A stretch of 64,000 nt of DNA from Ochrobactrum teleogrylli (GCF_006376685.1 NZ_VEWL01000004.1:62001-126000), one strand, 5' to 3'; shown: positions 51,193 through 61,701, numbered from the stretch's first letter. Notes: a model not told the origin generated them from the sequence alone. Numbers and translations: made by a program.

Positions 51193-52368
51193 TTAATTCG
51201 CCTTCAGCAGTTCGCGCGCGATAATGAGTTTCTGCACTTCCGTTGCGCCCTCATAGATGCGAAGTGCGCGTATCTCGCGATAAAGCCGCTCGACGATTTC
51301 GCCGCTTTTCACACCGCGACCGCCAAACATCTGCACGGCCTTGTCGATGGTTTGCTGGGCGTTTTCCGTCGCAACCATCTTGGCCATGGCGGCTTCCTTG
51401 GTGGTGTTCAGCTTCTGAACGTCGCGCCGCCATGCTGCGCGATAGGTCAAAAGTGCTGCGGCGTCGATATCGGTCGCCATGTCGCCAAGCGTGGCCTGCG
51501 TCAGCTGCAAGTCGGCCAAAGCGCCGCCGAACATCGGACGCGACCGCGCATGGGACAGCGCCTCGCTGGCTGCACGGCGCGCAAAGCCAAGTGCTGCTGC
51601 CGCAACCGATGCGCGGAAAATATCAAGCGTGCGCATGGCGATCTTGAAGCCTTCGCCCGGCGCGCCGAGGCGGCGCGAGGCCGGGATGCGGCAATTGTCG
51701 AAGCGGATCGTCGCCAGCGGATGCGGCGCGATCACATCGATGCGCTCCGCGATGGAAAAGCCGGGATCGGTGGCGAACACGACAAAGGCCGAAATGCCCC
51801 GCGTGCCGGGCGCTTCGCCGGTGCGGGCAAAGACGGTGTAGACATCGGCGATGCCCCCATTGGAAATCCAGGTCTTTTCACCGTCGAGCACATAATGGTC
51901 GCCATCAGCTTTGGCGGCGCAGCTCATCGCCGCCACATCGGACCCTGCCAGTTTTTCCGACAGGGCAAAGGCCGAAATCCATTCACCGCTTGCCACTTTC
52001 GGCAGCACGGCCTGCTTGAGTTCGTCCGATGCGGTGAGGCTGATCGCGCCGGTGCCAAGGCCCTGCATGGCAAAGGCGAAATCGGCGAGACCATCGTGAT
52101 AGGCCAGTGTCTCGCGGGCAATGCAAAGCTTGCGGGAATCGATCCCTTCGCCGCCGGTCAGGCTGACGGCTGCTTCCAGCAGCCCGGCTTTGCCCAGCGC
52201 TTTCACCAAAGCGCGGCAGGCATTGTCCGTGTCGCTGTGATCGACATCGGCCAACGCCGGGCTTTGAGCAAAGGCATCCAGTTTTGCGCCCCAATCGGCA
52301 TGAGCTTTGTCAAAAAACGGCCAGTCGAGATGCTCCCGCGTCAGCGGCAGTGCTGCGGAACTATCCAT
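51193..52368 (-). CDS. Acyl-CoA dehydrogenase
   Basis: The 391-residue flavoprotein has the acyl-CoA dehydrogenase pattern: [20 protein letters not shown], the FAD/substrate loop [40 protein letters not shown], and C-terminal [20 protein letters not shown] followed by [19 protein letters not shown]. It would introduce a double bond into the ring-derived CoA ester or an opened acyl chain. The expected catalytic acid near the C-terminus falls at YEGATEV. The gene is 2 bases from the end of the enoyl-CoA hydratase gene in the leftward operon. Confidence 0.9.
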   Translation of the reverse strand: MDSSAALPLTREHLDWPFFDKAHADWGAKLDAFAQSPALADVDHSDTDNACRALVKALGKAGLLEAAVSLTGGEGIDSRKLCIARETLAYHDGLADFAFAMQGLGTGAISLTASDELKQAVLPKVASGEWISAFALSEKLAGSDVAAMSCAAKADGDHYVLDGEKTWISNGGIADVYTVFARTGEAPGTRGISAFVVFATDPGFSIAERIDVIAPHPLATIRFDNCRIPASRRLGAPGEGFKIAMRTLDIFRASVAAAALGFARRAASEALSHARSRPMFGGALADLQLTQATLGDMATDIDAAALLTYRAAWRRDVQKLNTTKEAAMAKMVATENAQQTIDKAVQMFGGRGVKSGEIVERLYREIRALRIYEGATEVQKLIIARELLKAN

Positions 52369-52370
52369 CG

Positions 52371-53222
52371 TCAGTTCCCCTCGAAAACGGGCTTCTGCTT
52401 GGCAGCGAAAGCCTCGAAGGCGCGGCGGAAATCCTGCGTTGCCATGCAGATCGCCTGCGCCTGCGCTTCCGATTCCACCAGTTCTTCAATGCCCATGGCC
52501 CATTCCTGATTGAGCATGGTTTTGGTCATGCCATGCGCGAACCATGGACCGTCGGCAATATTGCGCGCCAGCGCTTCGGCCTTGCCCAGAAGATCGCCCT
52601 GCGGGTGCAGCGCGTTGAAAAAGCCCCAGCGCTCGCCTTCGTCAGCGCTCATGAAACGGCCGGTATAAAGCAGTTCCGATGCCCGGCCCTGACCGATCAG
52701 TCGCGGGAGAATGCCGCATGCGCCCATATCTGCGCCTGCGAGACCGACGCGGGTGAAGAGGAAGGCTGTCTTGGCTTCCGGTGTTGCGATGCGCAAATCC
52801 GAGGCCATGGCCAGTATGGCGCCAGCGCCAGCGCAAATGCCGTCAACGGCGGCAATGATCTGCTGCGGACATTTGCGCATGGCCTTGACGACATCGCCGG
52901 TCATGCGCGTGAAAGCCAGAAGATCGGGCATTGTCATATGGGTCAGCGGTTCGATGATCTCGAACACATCGCCGCCCGACGAAAAGTTTCCGCCAGCGCC
53001 GGTCAGCACGATAGTGCGCACGTCGGAGGCATAGACGAGATTGCGAAACAGATCGCGCAGCTCGGCATAGCTTTCAAATGTCAGCGGGTTTTTCCGGTCC
53101 GGGCGGTTCAGGGTCAGCGTGGCAACGCGACCGTCTTCGCTTGTTTGCCATAGAAAATGCGTGGCCTGATAGTCCTTGAAAGGCTTCAGATTGCTCGCCA
53201 TCGAAGTCGTGCCGTCGGTCAT
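52371..53222 (-). CDS. Enoyl-CoA hydratase/isomerase family protein
   Basis: The 283-residue crotonase-fold protein contains [20 protein letters not shown], the oxyanion loop [40 protein letters not shown], and [23 protein letters not shown] 53222 overlaps the stop of the SDR gene by 4 bases (ATGA), which settles the start; MASNLKPF at 53201 is the alternative. It sits third in the operon, after the fused monooxygenase and SDR genes, and probably acts on an alicyclic CoA ester, by hydration or hydrolytic ring opening. The precise reaction cannot be read from the motifs. Confidence 0.88.
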   Translation of the reverse strand: MTDGTTSMASNLKPFKDYQATHFLWQTSEDGRVATLTLNRPDRKNPLTFESYAELRDLFRNLVYASDVRTIVLTGAGGNFSSGGDVFEIIEPLTHMTMPDLLAFTRMTGDVVKAMRKCPQQIIAAVDGICAGAGAILAMASDLRIATPEAKTAFLFTRVGLAGADMGACGILPRLIGQGRASELLYTGRFMSADEGERWGFFNALHPQGDLLGKAEALARNIADGPWFAHGMTKTMLNQEWAMGIEELVESEAQAQAICMATQDFRRAFEAFAAKQKPVFEGN

Positions 53223-54019
53223 CCTGCCATTACCTCCCCACCGGCGATTGCAATCGCCTGTCCAGTTATCGATTGCGCGCCGGGCGATGTGAGCCACAGC
53301 ACGGTTTCAGCCACCTCTTCTGGCTGTATCAGGCGTCCCTGCGGGTTCGCCTTGACGAATTCTGCCAGAACATCTTCCTCCGACCGTCCGGTCTTGGCGA
53401 CAATGGCCGCAATCGAGCGTGAGATGATCGGCGTATCGGTAAAACCGGGGCAAACGGCGTTGACCGTCACGCCCTTGCGGGCGAGTTCCAGCGCCAGCGC
53501 GCGGGTCAGACCCACGACCCCGTGCTTTGCGGCGCAATAGGCCGAGACATAAGCATAGCCGCTCAGGCCCGCCGTGGAGGCGATATTGATGATGCGCCCG
53601 CCTTTGCCGCCCGCCTTGATGTCATCGAGGGTCGCCTGCGTCACATTGAAAACGCCTGTCAGATCGACATCGAGAACGCGGCTCCACATGTCGAGACTGG
53701 TTTTCTCAAACGGCGCGCTCGGTGCTTCTCCGGCATTGTTGATAAGAATGCTGACAGGCCCGAATGCGGCGCGCGCGCTGTCCAGCCCGGTTGCGATGGC
53801 TTCGCGGTTGGTCACATCGAACCCATCGGCAATAAAGCACCGTTGCCAGTCCAGAAGGGCGGCGGTTGCTTCCAGCGGTTCGCGGCGGCGACCCGCCAGG
53901 GTCACATTTGCCCCGGCGCGCGCAAGTCCGACCGCGATAGCGGCGCCGATGCCGCTACCGGCGCCGGTGACCAGCGCATGCTTGCCGGAAAGGGCAAGGC
54001 CAACAGCGGCATCGTTCAT
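53219..54019 (-). CDS. Short-chain dehydrogenase/reductase
   Basis: The 266-residue Rossmann-fold protein has the classical SDR set: [20 protein letters not shown] (cofactor loop), [13 protein letters not shown] (NNAG), [20 protein letters not shown] with the catalytic Ser, and [20 protein letters not shown] with Tyr and Lys. [12 protein letters not shown] after the second strand suggests NADP(H), because of the basic residues. It lies 12 bases after the fused monooxygenase gene and overlaps the hydratase gene by 4 bases. It may oxidise or reduce the ring hydroxy or keto group of the CoA-bound intermediate. Confidence 0.9.
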   Translation of the reverse strand: MNDAAVGLALSGKHALVTGAGSGIGAAIAVGLARAGANVTLAGRRREPLEATAALLDWQRCFIADGFDVTNREAIATGLDSARAAFGPVSILINNAGEAPSAPFEKTSLDMWSRVLDVDLTGVFNVTQATLDDIKAGGKGGRIINIASTAGLSGYAYVSAYCAAKHGVVGLTRALALELARKGVTVNAVCPGFTDTPIISRSIAAIVAKTGRSEEDVLAEFVKANPQGRLIQPEEVAETVLWLTSPGAQSITGQAIAIAGGEVMAG

Positions 54020-54031
54020 CGCAATCTCCCG

Positions 54032-56356
54032 TTACTTCGCACCTTGCGGCGCAGCTGCGGCGCGGGCGAGATTGGCTTCATACTGATATTTGGCGGAGCG
54101 ATATTGCTTCGGCCATGCGATCGAGTTGATGCCGATTTTTGCCGCTTCATGCAATGCCCAGGACGGGTCGGCAAGATGCGGTCGGGCCACGGCGCAGAGA
54201 TCGGCGCGGCCAGCCGCGATGATCGAATTGGCATGATCGGCTTCCGAAATCGCACCGACGGCAATGGTCGGAATGTGGATTTCGTTGCGGATCTTGTCGG
54301 AGAACGGGGTCTGGAACAGACGGCCATAAACCGGCTTTTCTTCCTTCCAGACCTGTCCTGACGAACAGTCGATCAGATCGGCGCCAGCAGCCTTGAACAT
54401 GTCGGCAAAGATCGCAGCATCTTCCGGCGTGTTGCCGCCTTCAAACCAGTCGTGACAGGAAAGACGAACCGAGATCGGTTTGTCCTGCGGCCAGACTTCG
54501 CGGATTGCGTGGAAGACTTCCAGCGGATAGCGCGCGCGGTTTTCGTAACTTCCGCCATATTCATCCTCGCGCCGGTTGGTGAGCGGCGAGAGGAAGCTCG
54601 ACAGAAGATAGCCGTGTGCACAGTGCAGCTCCAGCCAATCGACGCCCGCTTCTGCGGCGCGTTTGGTGGCAGCGACAAAATCCGCTTTCACCCGGTCCAT
54701 GTCGGCGCGGTCCATCGCCTTCGGTGTCTGGCTGTGCTTCAGATAGGGGAGGGCGGAAGCCGACAGCAGTGGCCATGAACCCTCTTCCAGCGGCTGATCG
54801 ATCCCTTCCCATGCAAGCTTGGTTGCGCCTTTACGCCCGGCATGGCCGATCTGCATGCCAACCTTCGCATTGCTGTTGCCATGGATGAAATCGACAACGC
54901 GCTTCCAGCCTTCGGCCTGCGCATCGTTCCAGATGCCGAGACAGCCCGGCGTAATCCGCGCATCGGGCGACACGCAGGTCATTTCGGCAAAGACCAGTCC
55001 CGCGCCGCCCATGGCGCGGCTGCCGAGATGCACCATATGGAAATCGTCGATCAGGCCATCGGTCGCGGAATACATGGCCATCGGCGACACGACGATGCGG
55101 TTTGGCAATGTCACGCCGCGCAGCTTGTAGGGCGTGAACATCGGCGGCAGGCAACGCTCGTCTTCCGTCACGTTCAGCCCCTGCTTGCGGGCGAACCAGC
55201 GCTCATAGCCTTCCAGCCAGCTCTTGTCGCGCAGGCGCAGATTTTCGTGGCTGATGCGTTGCGAGCGCGTCAGCATGGAATACATGAACTGTTCCGGCTC
55301 CAGCGTGTCGGCATAACGTTGGCCGACGACCTCGAACCATTCCATGGCGTTGCGCGCGGCGTTTTGAATGCGCGCGACATCGACCCGGCGGATTTCCTCG
55401 TAGGCATGCAGGACTTCAGGAATGCCTTCCTTGCCGTGACCGAGCTTCTGGAACTGGTTGGCCAGTTCAATCGCGTCGTCGATGGCAAGTTTGGTGCCCG
55501 AGCCGATGGCGAAATGCGCGGTATGGGCCGCGTCGCCCATCAGCACCACATGGGAATTGCCGTTGAAGTGGCTCCACTTTCCGCAAATCAGGCGGTTGAA
55601 GTTGAGCCAGGCCGAGCCGCGCATATGGCGCGCATTGGTCATCAGCGGCGCGCCTTCCAGCGTTTCCGCAAAAAGCTTTTCGCAGAAATCGATGGATGCG
55701 GTCTGATCCATCTGGTCCAGTCCATGCGCCAGATAGGCTTCCTCGGTAGTTTCGATGATGAAGGTCGAGGTCTTGTCGTCGAACTTGTAGATATGCGCCT
55801 GGAACCAGCCGTGATCGGTCTTGCGGAAATCGAAGGTAAAGGCGTCGAACAGCTTTTCCGTACCGAGCCAGATATAGCGATTGGGCCGCACGATCAGATC
55901 GGGTTCGAACACGTCCTCATAGCGATTGCGAATGCGGGAGTTCAGGCCGTCCGAAGCGATGATGAGATCGGCGTCCGGGAAATCGAGATCGCTTTCCACG
56001 TCGGTTTCAAACTGAAGCTTCACGCCCAGCGCTTCGCAGCGCAGCTGAAGAATGTTGAGCAGGCGCTTGCGCCCGATGCCGACGAAGCCGTGGCCGCTGG
56101 TGCGCTGGCGCGTGCCCTTGAACAGAACCTCGATATCGTCCCAGTGATTGAAGGCGTCCTGTATTTCAGCCGCACTTTCCGGGTCCCAGACCTTCATGGA
56201 TTCCATGGTCGCGTCGGAAAACACCACGCCCCAGCCGAACGTGTCATAAGGGCGGTTCCGCTCCACGACCGTAATGTCATGTTCCGGATGAAGTTTTTTC
56301 ATCAGAAGGCCGAAATAAAGGCCGGCCGGACCTCCTCCAATACACACGATACGCAT
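54032..56356 (-). CDS. Fused flavin monooxygenase / old-yellow-enzyme (2-aminobenzoyl-CoA monooxygenase/reductase-like)
   Basis: The 774-residue protein joins two flavoenzymes. Residues 1 to about 390 are an FAD-dependent aromatic hydroxylase ([20 protein letters not shown], the GRK-like [20 protein letters not shown], and [20 protein letters not shown]). From about residue 400 comes an NADH:flavin oxidoreductase barrel ([34 protein letters not shown]-like region, [31 protein letters not shown], and [20 protein letters not shown]). This is the architecture of 2-aminobenzoyl-CoA monooxygenase/reductase of Azoarcus, which hydroxylates and then reduces the ring; databases also call such proteins salicylyl-CoA 5-hydroxylases. 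It is first of six leftward genes of CoA-ester metabolism. A perfect 18-bp palindrome lies 58 bases upstream. Confidence 0.88.
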   Translation of the reverse strand: MRIVCIGGGPAGLYFGLLMKKLHPEHDITVVERNRPYDTFGWGVVFSDATMESMKVWDPESAAEIQDAFNHWDDIEVLFKGTRQRTSGHGFVGIGRKRLLNILQLRCEALGVKLQFETDVESDLDFPDADLIIASDGLNSRIRNRYEDVFEPDLIVRPNRYIWLGTEKLFDAFTFDFRKTDHGWFQAHIYKFDDKTSTFIIETTEEAYLAHGLDQMDQTASIDFCEKLFAETLEGAPLMTNARHMRGSAWLNFNRLICGKWSHFNGNSHVVLMGDAAHTAHFAIGSGTKLAIDDAIELANQFQKLGHGKEGIPEVLHAYEEIRRVDVARIQNAARNAMEWFEVVGQRYADTLEPEQFMYSMLTRSQRISHENLRLRDKSWLEGYERWFARKQGLNVTEDERCLPPMFTPYKLRGVTLPNRIVVSPMAMYSATDGLIDDFHMVHLGSRAMGGAGLVFAEMTCVSPDARITPGCLGIWNDAQAEGWKRVVDFIHGNSNAKVGMQIGHAGRKGATKLAWEGIDQPLEEGSWPLLSASALPYLKHSQTPKAMDRADMDRVKADFVAATKRAAEAGVDWLELHCAHGYLLSSFLSPLTNRREDEYGGSYENRARYPLEVFHAIREVWPQDKPISVRLSCHDWFEGGNTPEDAAIFADMFKAAGADLIDCSSGQVWKEEKPVYGRLFQTPFSDKIRNEIHIPTIAVGAISEADHANSIIAAGRADLCAVARPHLADPSWALHEAAKIGINSIAWPKQYRSAKYQYEANLARAAAAPQGAK

Positions 56357-56414
56357 GTTGAGTTCCCTTTCCGATATGCTGCCGACCGATATTTGCCGAA
56401 CGGAGCCGGTTAAT

Positions 56415-56432
56415 TATTTTAAGCTTAAAATA
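56415..56432. promoter_or_regulatory. Perfect 18-bp palindrome in the divergent promoter region, probable MarR operator
   Basis: TATTTTAAGCTTAAAATA is fully symmetric. It lies 58 bases upstream of the fused monooxygenase gene and 205 before the divergent oxidoreductase gene. Length and perfect symmetry suit a MarR dimer, and two MarR genes are in the cluster. Read leftward, AT-rich hexamers inside it could be part of the promoter. Confidence 0.7.
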
Positions 56433-56560
56433 TAATTAGGGGTTCTGGCGCGTCAAGCGAAAAAATCATAGTCTTTCCCACATCGCGTTTGGGAGGCGAG
56501 AAAATGCGCCCAAACAGAAATATGCAAATGCAATAATTATAATCGTTCTGAAAAGCGCTA

Positions 56561-56590
56561 TTGACACAGTTTAGAATTGGAAAATATGCT
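56561..56590 (+). promoter_or_regulatory. Promoter of the indolepyruvate oxidoreductase operon
   Basis: TTGACA (56561-56566) and TATGCT (56585-56590) are 18 bases apart and about 45 bases upstream of the ATG at 56637. A direct repeat ATGCAAATG flanks the promoter, at 56522-56530 and 56592-56600, exactly 70 bp apart. AAGGGGAA before the ATG is the ribosome-binding site. Confidence 0.6.
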
Positions 56591-56636
56591 GATGCAAATG
56601 AATTGATATTCCGGCGAACGGAAAAGGGGAATTGTC

Positions 56637-58790
56637 ATGGCGGAGCGCTCATTCGCCCGTGAGGTCGAGGATCTGAAGCTCGGCGAAGGCGATATTTTCA
56701 GTGGCGAGGGCATTCTCGCCATCACCAAGGCGCTGTTGCAGTCAGGCGTGTCCTATGTCGGCGGCTATCAGGGCTCGCCGATTTCGCATCTTATGGACGT
56801 TCTCGCCGATGCGAAGGACGTGATGGAAGATCTCGGCGTCCATTTCGAATCGTCCGCATCGGAAGCTGCGGCTGCGGCCATGCTTTCCGCTTCCGTGATG
56901 TATCCGGTGCGCGGCGCAGTAACGTGGAAATCGACGGCTGGCACCAATGTCGCCTCCGACGCCCTGTCCAACCTTGCCTCCGGCGGGGTGACTGGTGGCG
57001 CGCTGGTCATTATCGGCGAGGATTACGGCGAAGGTTCCTCCATCATGCAGGAGCGCAGCCACGCCTATGCGATGAAATCACAAATGTGGCTTTTGACGCC
57101 ACGGCCCAATCTGCCTTCGATCGTGGAAGCCGTTGAAAAAGGCTTCGAACTGTCGGAAGCCTCCAACACGCCGGTCATGTTGCAGGTGGGCATTCGCAGC
57201 TGCCATGTGCATGGTCAGTTTGTGGCGAAGGATAACAAGCGGCCCGCCCACACGCTGGCCGAAGCGCTGGAAAATCCAAGGCGCGATGTGAACCGCATCG
57301 TCCTGCCGCCTGCATCTTTCCTGCACGAGAAGGAAAAGCTCGAAAAGCGCTGGCCCGCAGCCGTCGAGTTTGTCAAAGCCAATCGTCTCAATGAATATTT
57401 CGGTCCGCAAGAGGGCGATGTCGGCATCATCCTTCAAGGTGGGCTTTACAACAGCGCTATGCGCGCCTTGCAGCAAATGGGGCTGGCCGATGTTTACGGC
57501 GAAAGCCGCGTTCCGCTCTATGTGATGAATGTCGCCTATCCGATGATAGACGATGAAGTCATCGACTTCGTCGCCGGCAAAAAAGCCGTGGTGATGCTGG
57601 AGGAGGGCGCGCCTGAATATATAGAGCAGGCGCTGCATACGCTGCTGCGCCGCCGTGATATCCAGACGAAACTGTCCGGCAAGGATGTGCTGCCGCTGGG
57701 CGGCGAATACACAACGCCCGTGCTTTTGAAGGGCCTGACGGCATTCTTTGATGCGCATGCGCCCCAATTGCTCGGCAACCGTCCGCCGCTGCCCGATCCA
57801 TCGCCGGTTCTGGCTGATGAGCGCGTCAAGGCGCTGGCAGAAGTGGTGCCGCCGCGCCCCGCCGGTTTCTGCACCGGTTGCCCGGAGCGCCCGATCTTCG
57901 CCGCCATGAAGCTGGTGGAAAAGGAGCTGGGCGAGCATCACGTGTCTGCCGATATCGGCTGCCACCTCTTTTCCATTCTGCCGCCGTTCAATCTCGGTGG
58001 CACGACCATGGGTTATGGCCTTGGCCCGGCCTCGGCTTCCGCTTTCAATGTGCCTGCGGGCAAACGCTCCATTTCGGTGATGGGCGATGGCGGTTTCTGG
58101 CACAACGGTCTCGCCACTTCAGTCGGCAATGCCGTTTTCAACAAGCAGGATGGCGTCATCCTTGTGGTCGACAATTACTATTCGTCGGCGACGGGCGGTC
58201 AGGATGTGATGTCCTCCAGAGCGATCAATCCGCGCCGCAAGACCAACAATTCCATCGTCGATGCAGTCAAGGGAATTGGTGCGGGCTGGGTTCGCCAGAT
58301 CGACCACACCTATGACGTTGCCAAGATGCGCGACACGCTGAAGGAAGCGCTGACGACGGAAGAAAAAGGCCCGAAGATCATCGTGGCGTCGTCGGAATGC
58401 ATGCTCAACAAGCAGCGCCGCGTGAAGCCGCAATTCGCCAAGGCCGTCAAGGACGGCAAGCGGATGGTCAAGCAGCGTTTCGGCGTCGATGAAGATGTCT
58501 GCACCGGCGATCACGCCTGTATCCGCCTGTCGGGTTGCCCGTCGCTTTCGGTGAAGCATACCGACGATCCGCTGAAGGACGATCCGGTCGCGGCCATCGA
58601 CAATTCCTGCGTCGGTTGCGGCAATTGCGGTGAAGTTTCGGAAGCGGCGGTTCTGTGCCCGTCCTTCTATCGCGCCGACGTCATTCACAATCCAACGGGT
58701 TGGGACAAGTTCATGCATCGCCTGCGCTCCGGTGTCATTGGCTGGCTGCAAAAGCGCCGCCGCGCGTCGCGCATAGTCTTTGCGGATTGA
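56637..58790 (+). CDS. Indolepyruvate ferredoxin oxidoreductase alpha-type subunit
   Basis: The 717-residue protein has the thiamine-diphosphate oxidoreductase plan of IorA: an N-terminal pyrimidine-binding/transketolase-like part (YVGGYQGSPISHLMDVLADA, SSASEAAAAAMLSASVMYPV), then GFCTGCPERPIFAAMKLVEK, and the diphosphate-binding MGDGGFWHNGLATSVGNAVF followed by VDNYYSSATGGQ. The C-terminus carries ferredoxin-like cysteines: VCTGDHACIRLSGCPSL and SCVGCGNCGEVSEAAVLCPS. The second cluster motif looks complete; in the first the spacing is altered. The enzyme family converts aryl pyruvates to aryl-acetyl-CoA. It is followed by the beta-type subunit, separated by 10 bases. Confidence 0.88.
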   Translation: MAERSFAREVEDLKLGEGDIFSGEGILAITKALLQSGVSYVGGYQGSPISHLMDVLADAKDVMEDLGVHFESSASEAAAAAMLSASVMYPVRGAVTWKSTAGTNVASDALSNLASGGVTGGALVIIGEDYGEGSSIMQERSHAYAMKSQMWLLTPRPNLPSIVEAVEKGFELSEASNTPVMLQVGIRSCHVHGQFVAKDNKRPAHTLAEALENPRRDVNRIVLPPASFLHEKEKLEKRWPAAVEFVKANRLNEYFGPQEGDVGIILQGGLYNSAMRALQQMGLADVYGESRVPLYVMNVAYPMIDDEVIDFVAGKKAVVMLEEGAPEYIEQALHTLLRRRDIQTKLSGKDVLPLGGEYTTPVLLKGLTAFFDAHAPQLLGNRPPLPDPSPVLADERVKALAEVVPPRPAGFCTGCPERPIFAAMKLVEKELGEHHVSADIGCHLFSILPPFNLGGTTMGYGLGPASASAFNVPAGKRSISVMGDGGFWHNGLATSVGNAVFNKQDGVILVVDNYYSSATGGQDVMSSRAINPRRKTNNSIVDAVKGIGAGWVRQIDHTYDVAKMRDTLKEALTTEEKGPKIIVASSECMLNKQRRVKPQFAKAVKDGKRMVKQRFGVDEDVCTGDHACIRLSGCPSLSVKHTDDPLKDDPVAAIDNSCVGCGNCGEVSEAAVLCPSFYRADVIHNPTGWDKFMHRLRSGVIGWLQKRRRASRIVFAD

Positions 58791-58800
58791 GGAACAGGCC

Positions 58801-60351
58801 ATGGCCACACTGAATGCATCGCCGTCCGCTCTTCTTTCGCAGGACAAACCACTGTCAATTGCCATCCTCGCCATGGGTGGTCAGGGCGGCGGCGTTCTGG
58901 CCGACTGGGTCGTTGCGCTGGCGGAAACCAATGGCTGGGTCGCGCAGACAACTTCCGTGCCCGGCGTGGCGCAGAGAACCGGTGCGACGATCTATTATCT
59001 CGAACTGTTGCGGGCCCGCGAAGGGGCGCATCCGATCCTGTCGCTGATGCCGACGCCGGGCGACGTCGATATCGTCATTGCGGCTGAACTGATGGAAGCG
59101 GGGCGCTCGGTTCTGCGCGGTCTCGTGACGCCAGACAAGACCTTGCTGATCACCTCCACCCATCGCTCCTTTGCGGTGGGCGAAAAGGAAAAGCCGGGCG
59201 ATGGCATCGGCAATCCGGTGGTCGTCGAGGACGCAACAGCCTTTGCCGCGCGCAAGACCATCGCCTTTGACATGGAAGCGCTGGCAACGAAAAGCGGCAG
59301 CGTGGTGTCTTCAGCTCTGTTCGGCGCGCTTGCCGCTTCCGGCGCTTTGCCCTTCGACAAAGCCGCCTTTGAAACGACGATCAAGTCTGGCGGCAAAGGC
59401 ATAGAGGCCAGTCTCAGAGCTTTTGAAGCTGCCTATCAGCGCGCGCTTGGCGGCGCGAATGACAAGCTAGCGGCAACGCCCGCAAAGCGGCTCGACCCTC
59501 TGCCCGAACGGTCCGATCATCCAGCGCTGGATAGGCTTATCCAGCGCATTCGCAGCGAGTTTCCGGGTGAATGCCATCCGATGTTTTTCGCAGGCATCAA
59601 GAAACTGACCGAGTTTCAGGACCCGGCCTATGCGGATGAATATTTGACCCGCTGCGCCGCCTTGCTCAAGGCCGATCGCGATAATGGCGGTGCGGCGCAT
59701 GGTTTTGCCTTCACCGAACAGGCGGCAAAATATGTCGCTGTCGCCATGGCTTATGACGATGTGGTCCGGGTGGCGGATATCAAGGTGCGCGGCTCGCGGT
59801 TCGAGCGGGTGCGCAAGGAAATCGGCCTCAAGAAGGACCAGATCGCCTATACGACCGAATATATGCACCCGCGCATGGAAGAAGTGTGCGGCACCTTGCC
59901 GAAAGGCATCGGCGCATGGATTGAAAATCGCCCCAAACTCTTCGCATGGCTCGACAAGCGTGTCAGCAAGGGTCGCCGGGTAAACACGGGAACGCTGTTC
60001 TGGTTCACCGGGCTTTATGTCGTTTCGGGCCTGCGTCGTTTCCGGCGCGGCAGCCTGCGCCATCAGCGTGAGGTCGAACATCGTGAAGCCTGGCTGGCAC
60101 AGGCGCTGGCTGTCTTGCCCAAGAACTATGATCTCGCGGTCGAGGTTCTTGGTTGCCGTCGTCTGGTCAAGGGCTACTCCGATACGCATTCGCGTGGCCT
60201 GTCGAAATTTGACCGTGTCCTATCCGCCTTGCCTGTTCTGACTGAGCGGGACGACGGCGCGGCCTGGCTCCGGCGTCTGCGGCAAGCCGCCCTGCTGGAC
60301 GAACAGGGCATCGCGCTCGATGGCGCGCTGAAGACAATCGCGACGCTCTGA
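58801..60351 (+). CDS. Indolepyruvate oxidoreductase beta-type subunit with C-terminal extension
   Basis: The 516-residue protein starts with the gamma-type catalytic domain of 2-oxoacid oxidoreductases (IAILAMGGQGGGVLADWVVA, VPGVAQRTGATIYYLELLRA, near residues 20-220). Some 290 further residues follow (IRSEFPGECHPMFFAGIKKL, VRVADIKVRGSRFERVRKEI, KLFAWLDKRVSKGRRVNTGT, EVLGCRRLVKGYSDTHSRGL) that are not in archaeal IorB but occur in proteobacterial versions (DUF6537-like). GAGGA precedes ATG 58801. It should form a complex with the product of the preceding gene. The partner electron carrier is not encoded nearby. Confidence 0.85.
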   Translation: MATLNASPSALLSQDKPLSIAILAMGGQGGGVLADWVVALAETNGWVAQTTSVPGVAQRTGATIYYLELLRAREGAHPILSLMPTPGDVDIVIAAELMEAGRSVLRGLVTPDKTLLITSTHRSFAVGEKEKPGDGIGNPVVVEDATAFAARKTIAFDMEALATKSGSVVSSALFGALAASGALPFDKAAFETTIKSGGKGIEASLRAFEAAYQRALGGANDKLAATPAKRLDPLPERSDHPALDRLIQRIRSEFPGECHPMFFAGIKKLTEFQDPAYADEYLTRCAALLKADRDNGGAAHGFAFTEQAAKYVAVAMAYDDVVRVADIKVRGSRFERVRKEIGLKKDQIAYTTEYMHPRMEEVCGTLPKGIGAWIENRPKLFAWLDKRVSKGRRVNTGTLFWFTGLYVVSGLRRFRRGSLRHQREVEHREAWLAQALAVLPKNYDLAVEVLGCRRLVKGYSDTHSRGLSKFDRVLSALPVLTERDDGAAWLRRLRQAALLDEQGIALDGALKTIATL

Positions 60352-60393
60352 CAAAGAGCGCGCCTCTCCAATTCAAAATAAAAGGGGAAAGCT

Positions 60394-61701
60394 ATGTCTC
60401 AAGCCCAGAGCATAGACGCGCCGGCTGTTGCCGGAAAGGAAATATCGGCAGGCAAAAGCCTGCTCGTCGTCGGCCTGTGCTGGCTCGCGATTTTCGCGGA
60501 AGGCTATGATGTCGGTGTCATCGGGGCCATTCTGCCCGCCTTGTCGGTCGATCCGGTCTGGCAACTAACGCCGATAGAGCTTGGCGCCATCGGCAGTTAC
60601 ACGGTGATCGGCATGCTGATCGGCGGCATTCTTGCTGGTACGTTGAGCGAGCTTCATGGACGCAAACCGCTGTTCATCGCCTGCATCACCCTGTTTTCGC
60701 TGTGCATGATCGTCAGCGCCATGGCGCCGTCCCCGTTCATCTTCGGATTGAGCCGGTTCATTTCGGGCATCGGTCTTGGCGGGATTATTCCGGTCGCAGC
60801 CGCGCTGACAGTGGAATATTCCCCGATCAAGAAGAAGAGCTTCAACTACGGTCTCATGTATTCGGGCTATTCAATGGGATTGCTTGCCGCAGCCTTGTGC
60901 GGTCGCGGTTTTCTTGAAGCGCATGGCTGGCGCACCATCGTGCTGATCGGCGCCATCCCGCTGCTGTTTGTCCCGATCTTCCTCGCATTCCTGCCTGAAA
61001 GCGTGGAATCGCTAGTCCAGCGCGGCAAGCACGATGCGGCCCGCAAGACGGCGGTACGCATGGGCGTCGGCGTTCCGGCGGCGATTGTCCGCAAGCATGG
61101 CAAGGTTGGCTGGCGCACGGTGTTCGGTGAAATCTTCTCCCCGAAAAAGGCGTTCGAAACCGCCTGCTTCTGGATCGCGCTCTTCATGGGTCTGCTGCTG
61201 GTTTATGGCCTCGCACAATGGCTGCCGCAGATCATGCGCAAGAACGGTTACGACCTCGGCAACAGCCTGCTGTTCCTCGCAGTCTTCAGTCTCAGCTCGG
61301 CAATCGGCGGTATTGTGCTTGGCACTTGGGCGGATCGCTTCGGTGTGCGCCGCACGGTCGCCTGTTCCTATGCGCTGGGTGCGCTCGGCATTGTGGCGCT
61401 TGCCTTCAAGGGTTCGTTGCTGATGAATTATGTGTTCGTGGCCATTGCCGGTTTCGGAACCGTTTCCGCGTCGCTGGTTCTCACCGGCTTCCTGGCCCAG
61501 CGCCTCGATTCCTCGATCCGGTCGGCCGGTACCGGCTGGGCATTGAGCTTTTCCCGTATCGGCGCCCTGTCGGGCCCGCTTCTCGGTGGACTGATCGCCA
61601 GCCTCAATGTCGGTCCGCAGTGGAACTTCTACATCTTTGCCATCGTCGCCGCTCTGGCCGCAGTGGCAACCGCGCTGATCCCGTCGCGTTCGACGGATTG
61701 A
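60394..61701 (+). CDS. Aromatic acid:H+ symporter-type MFS carrier
   Basis: The 435-residue protein has 12 predicted helices and AAHS-family motifs: AEGYDVGVIGAILPALSVDP in helix 1 with the conserved acidic residue, GTLSELHGRKPLFIACITLF (motif A), FGLSRFISGIGLGGIIPVAA and GTWADRFGVRRTVACSYALG. Carriers of this family (PcaK, BenK and relatives) import benzoate-like and other aromatic acids. It is 42 bases downstream of the oxidoreductase genes and probably shares their transcript. In this cluster anthranilate, an indole acid or a kynurenine-type compound would be reasonable substrates. Confidence 0.87.
   Translation: MSQAQSIDAPAVAGKEISAGKSLLVVGLCWLAIFAEGYDVGVIGAILPALSVDPVWQLTPIELGAIGSYTVIGMLIGGILAGTLSELHGRKPLFIACITLFSLCMIVSAMAPSPFIFGLSRFISGIGLGGIIPVAAALTVEYSPIKKKSFNYGLMYSGYSMGLLAAALCGRGFLEAHGWRTIVLIGAIPLLFVPIFLAFLPESVESLVQRGKHDAARKTAVRMGVGVPAAIVRKHGKVGWRTVFGEIFSPKKAFETACFWIALFMGLLLVYGLAQWLPQIMRKNGYDLGNSLLFLAVFSLSSAIGGIVLGTWADRFGVRRTVACSYALGALGIVALAFKGSLLMNYVFVAIAGFGTVSASLVLTGFLAQRLDSSIRSAGTGWALSFSRIGALSGPLLGGLIASLNVGPQWNFYIFAIVAALAAVATALIPSRSTD

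Noticed and set aside
54842-56413. 523-codon open frame antisense to the fused monooxygenase gene
   Set aside because: The opposite strand encodes a complete two-domain flavoprotein; this frame has no motifs.
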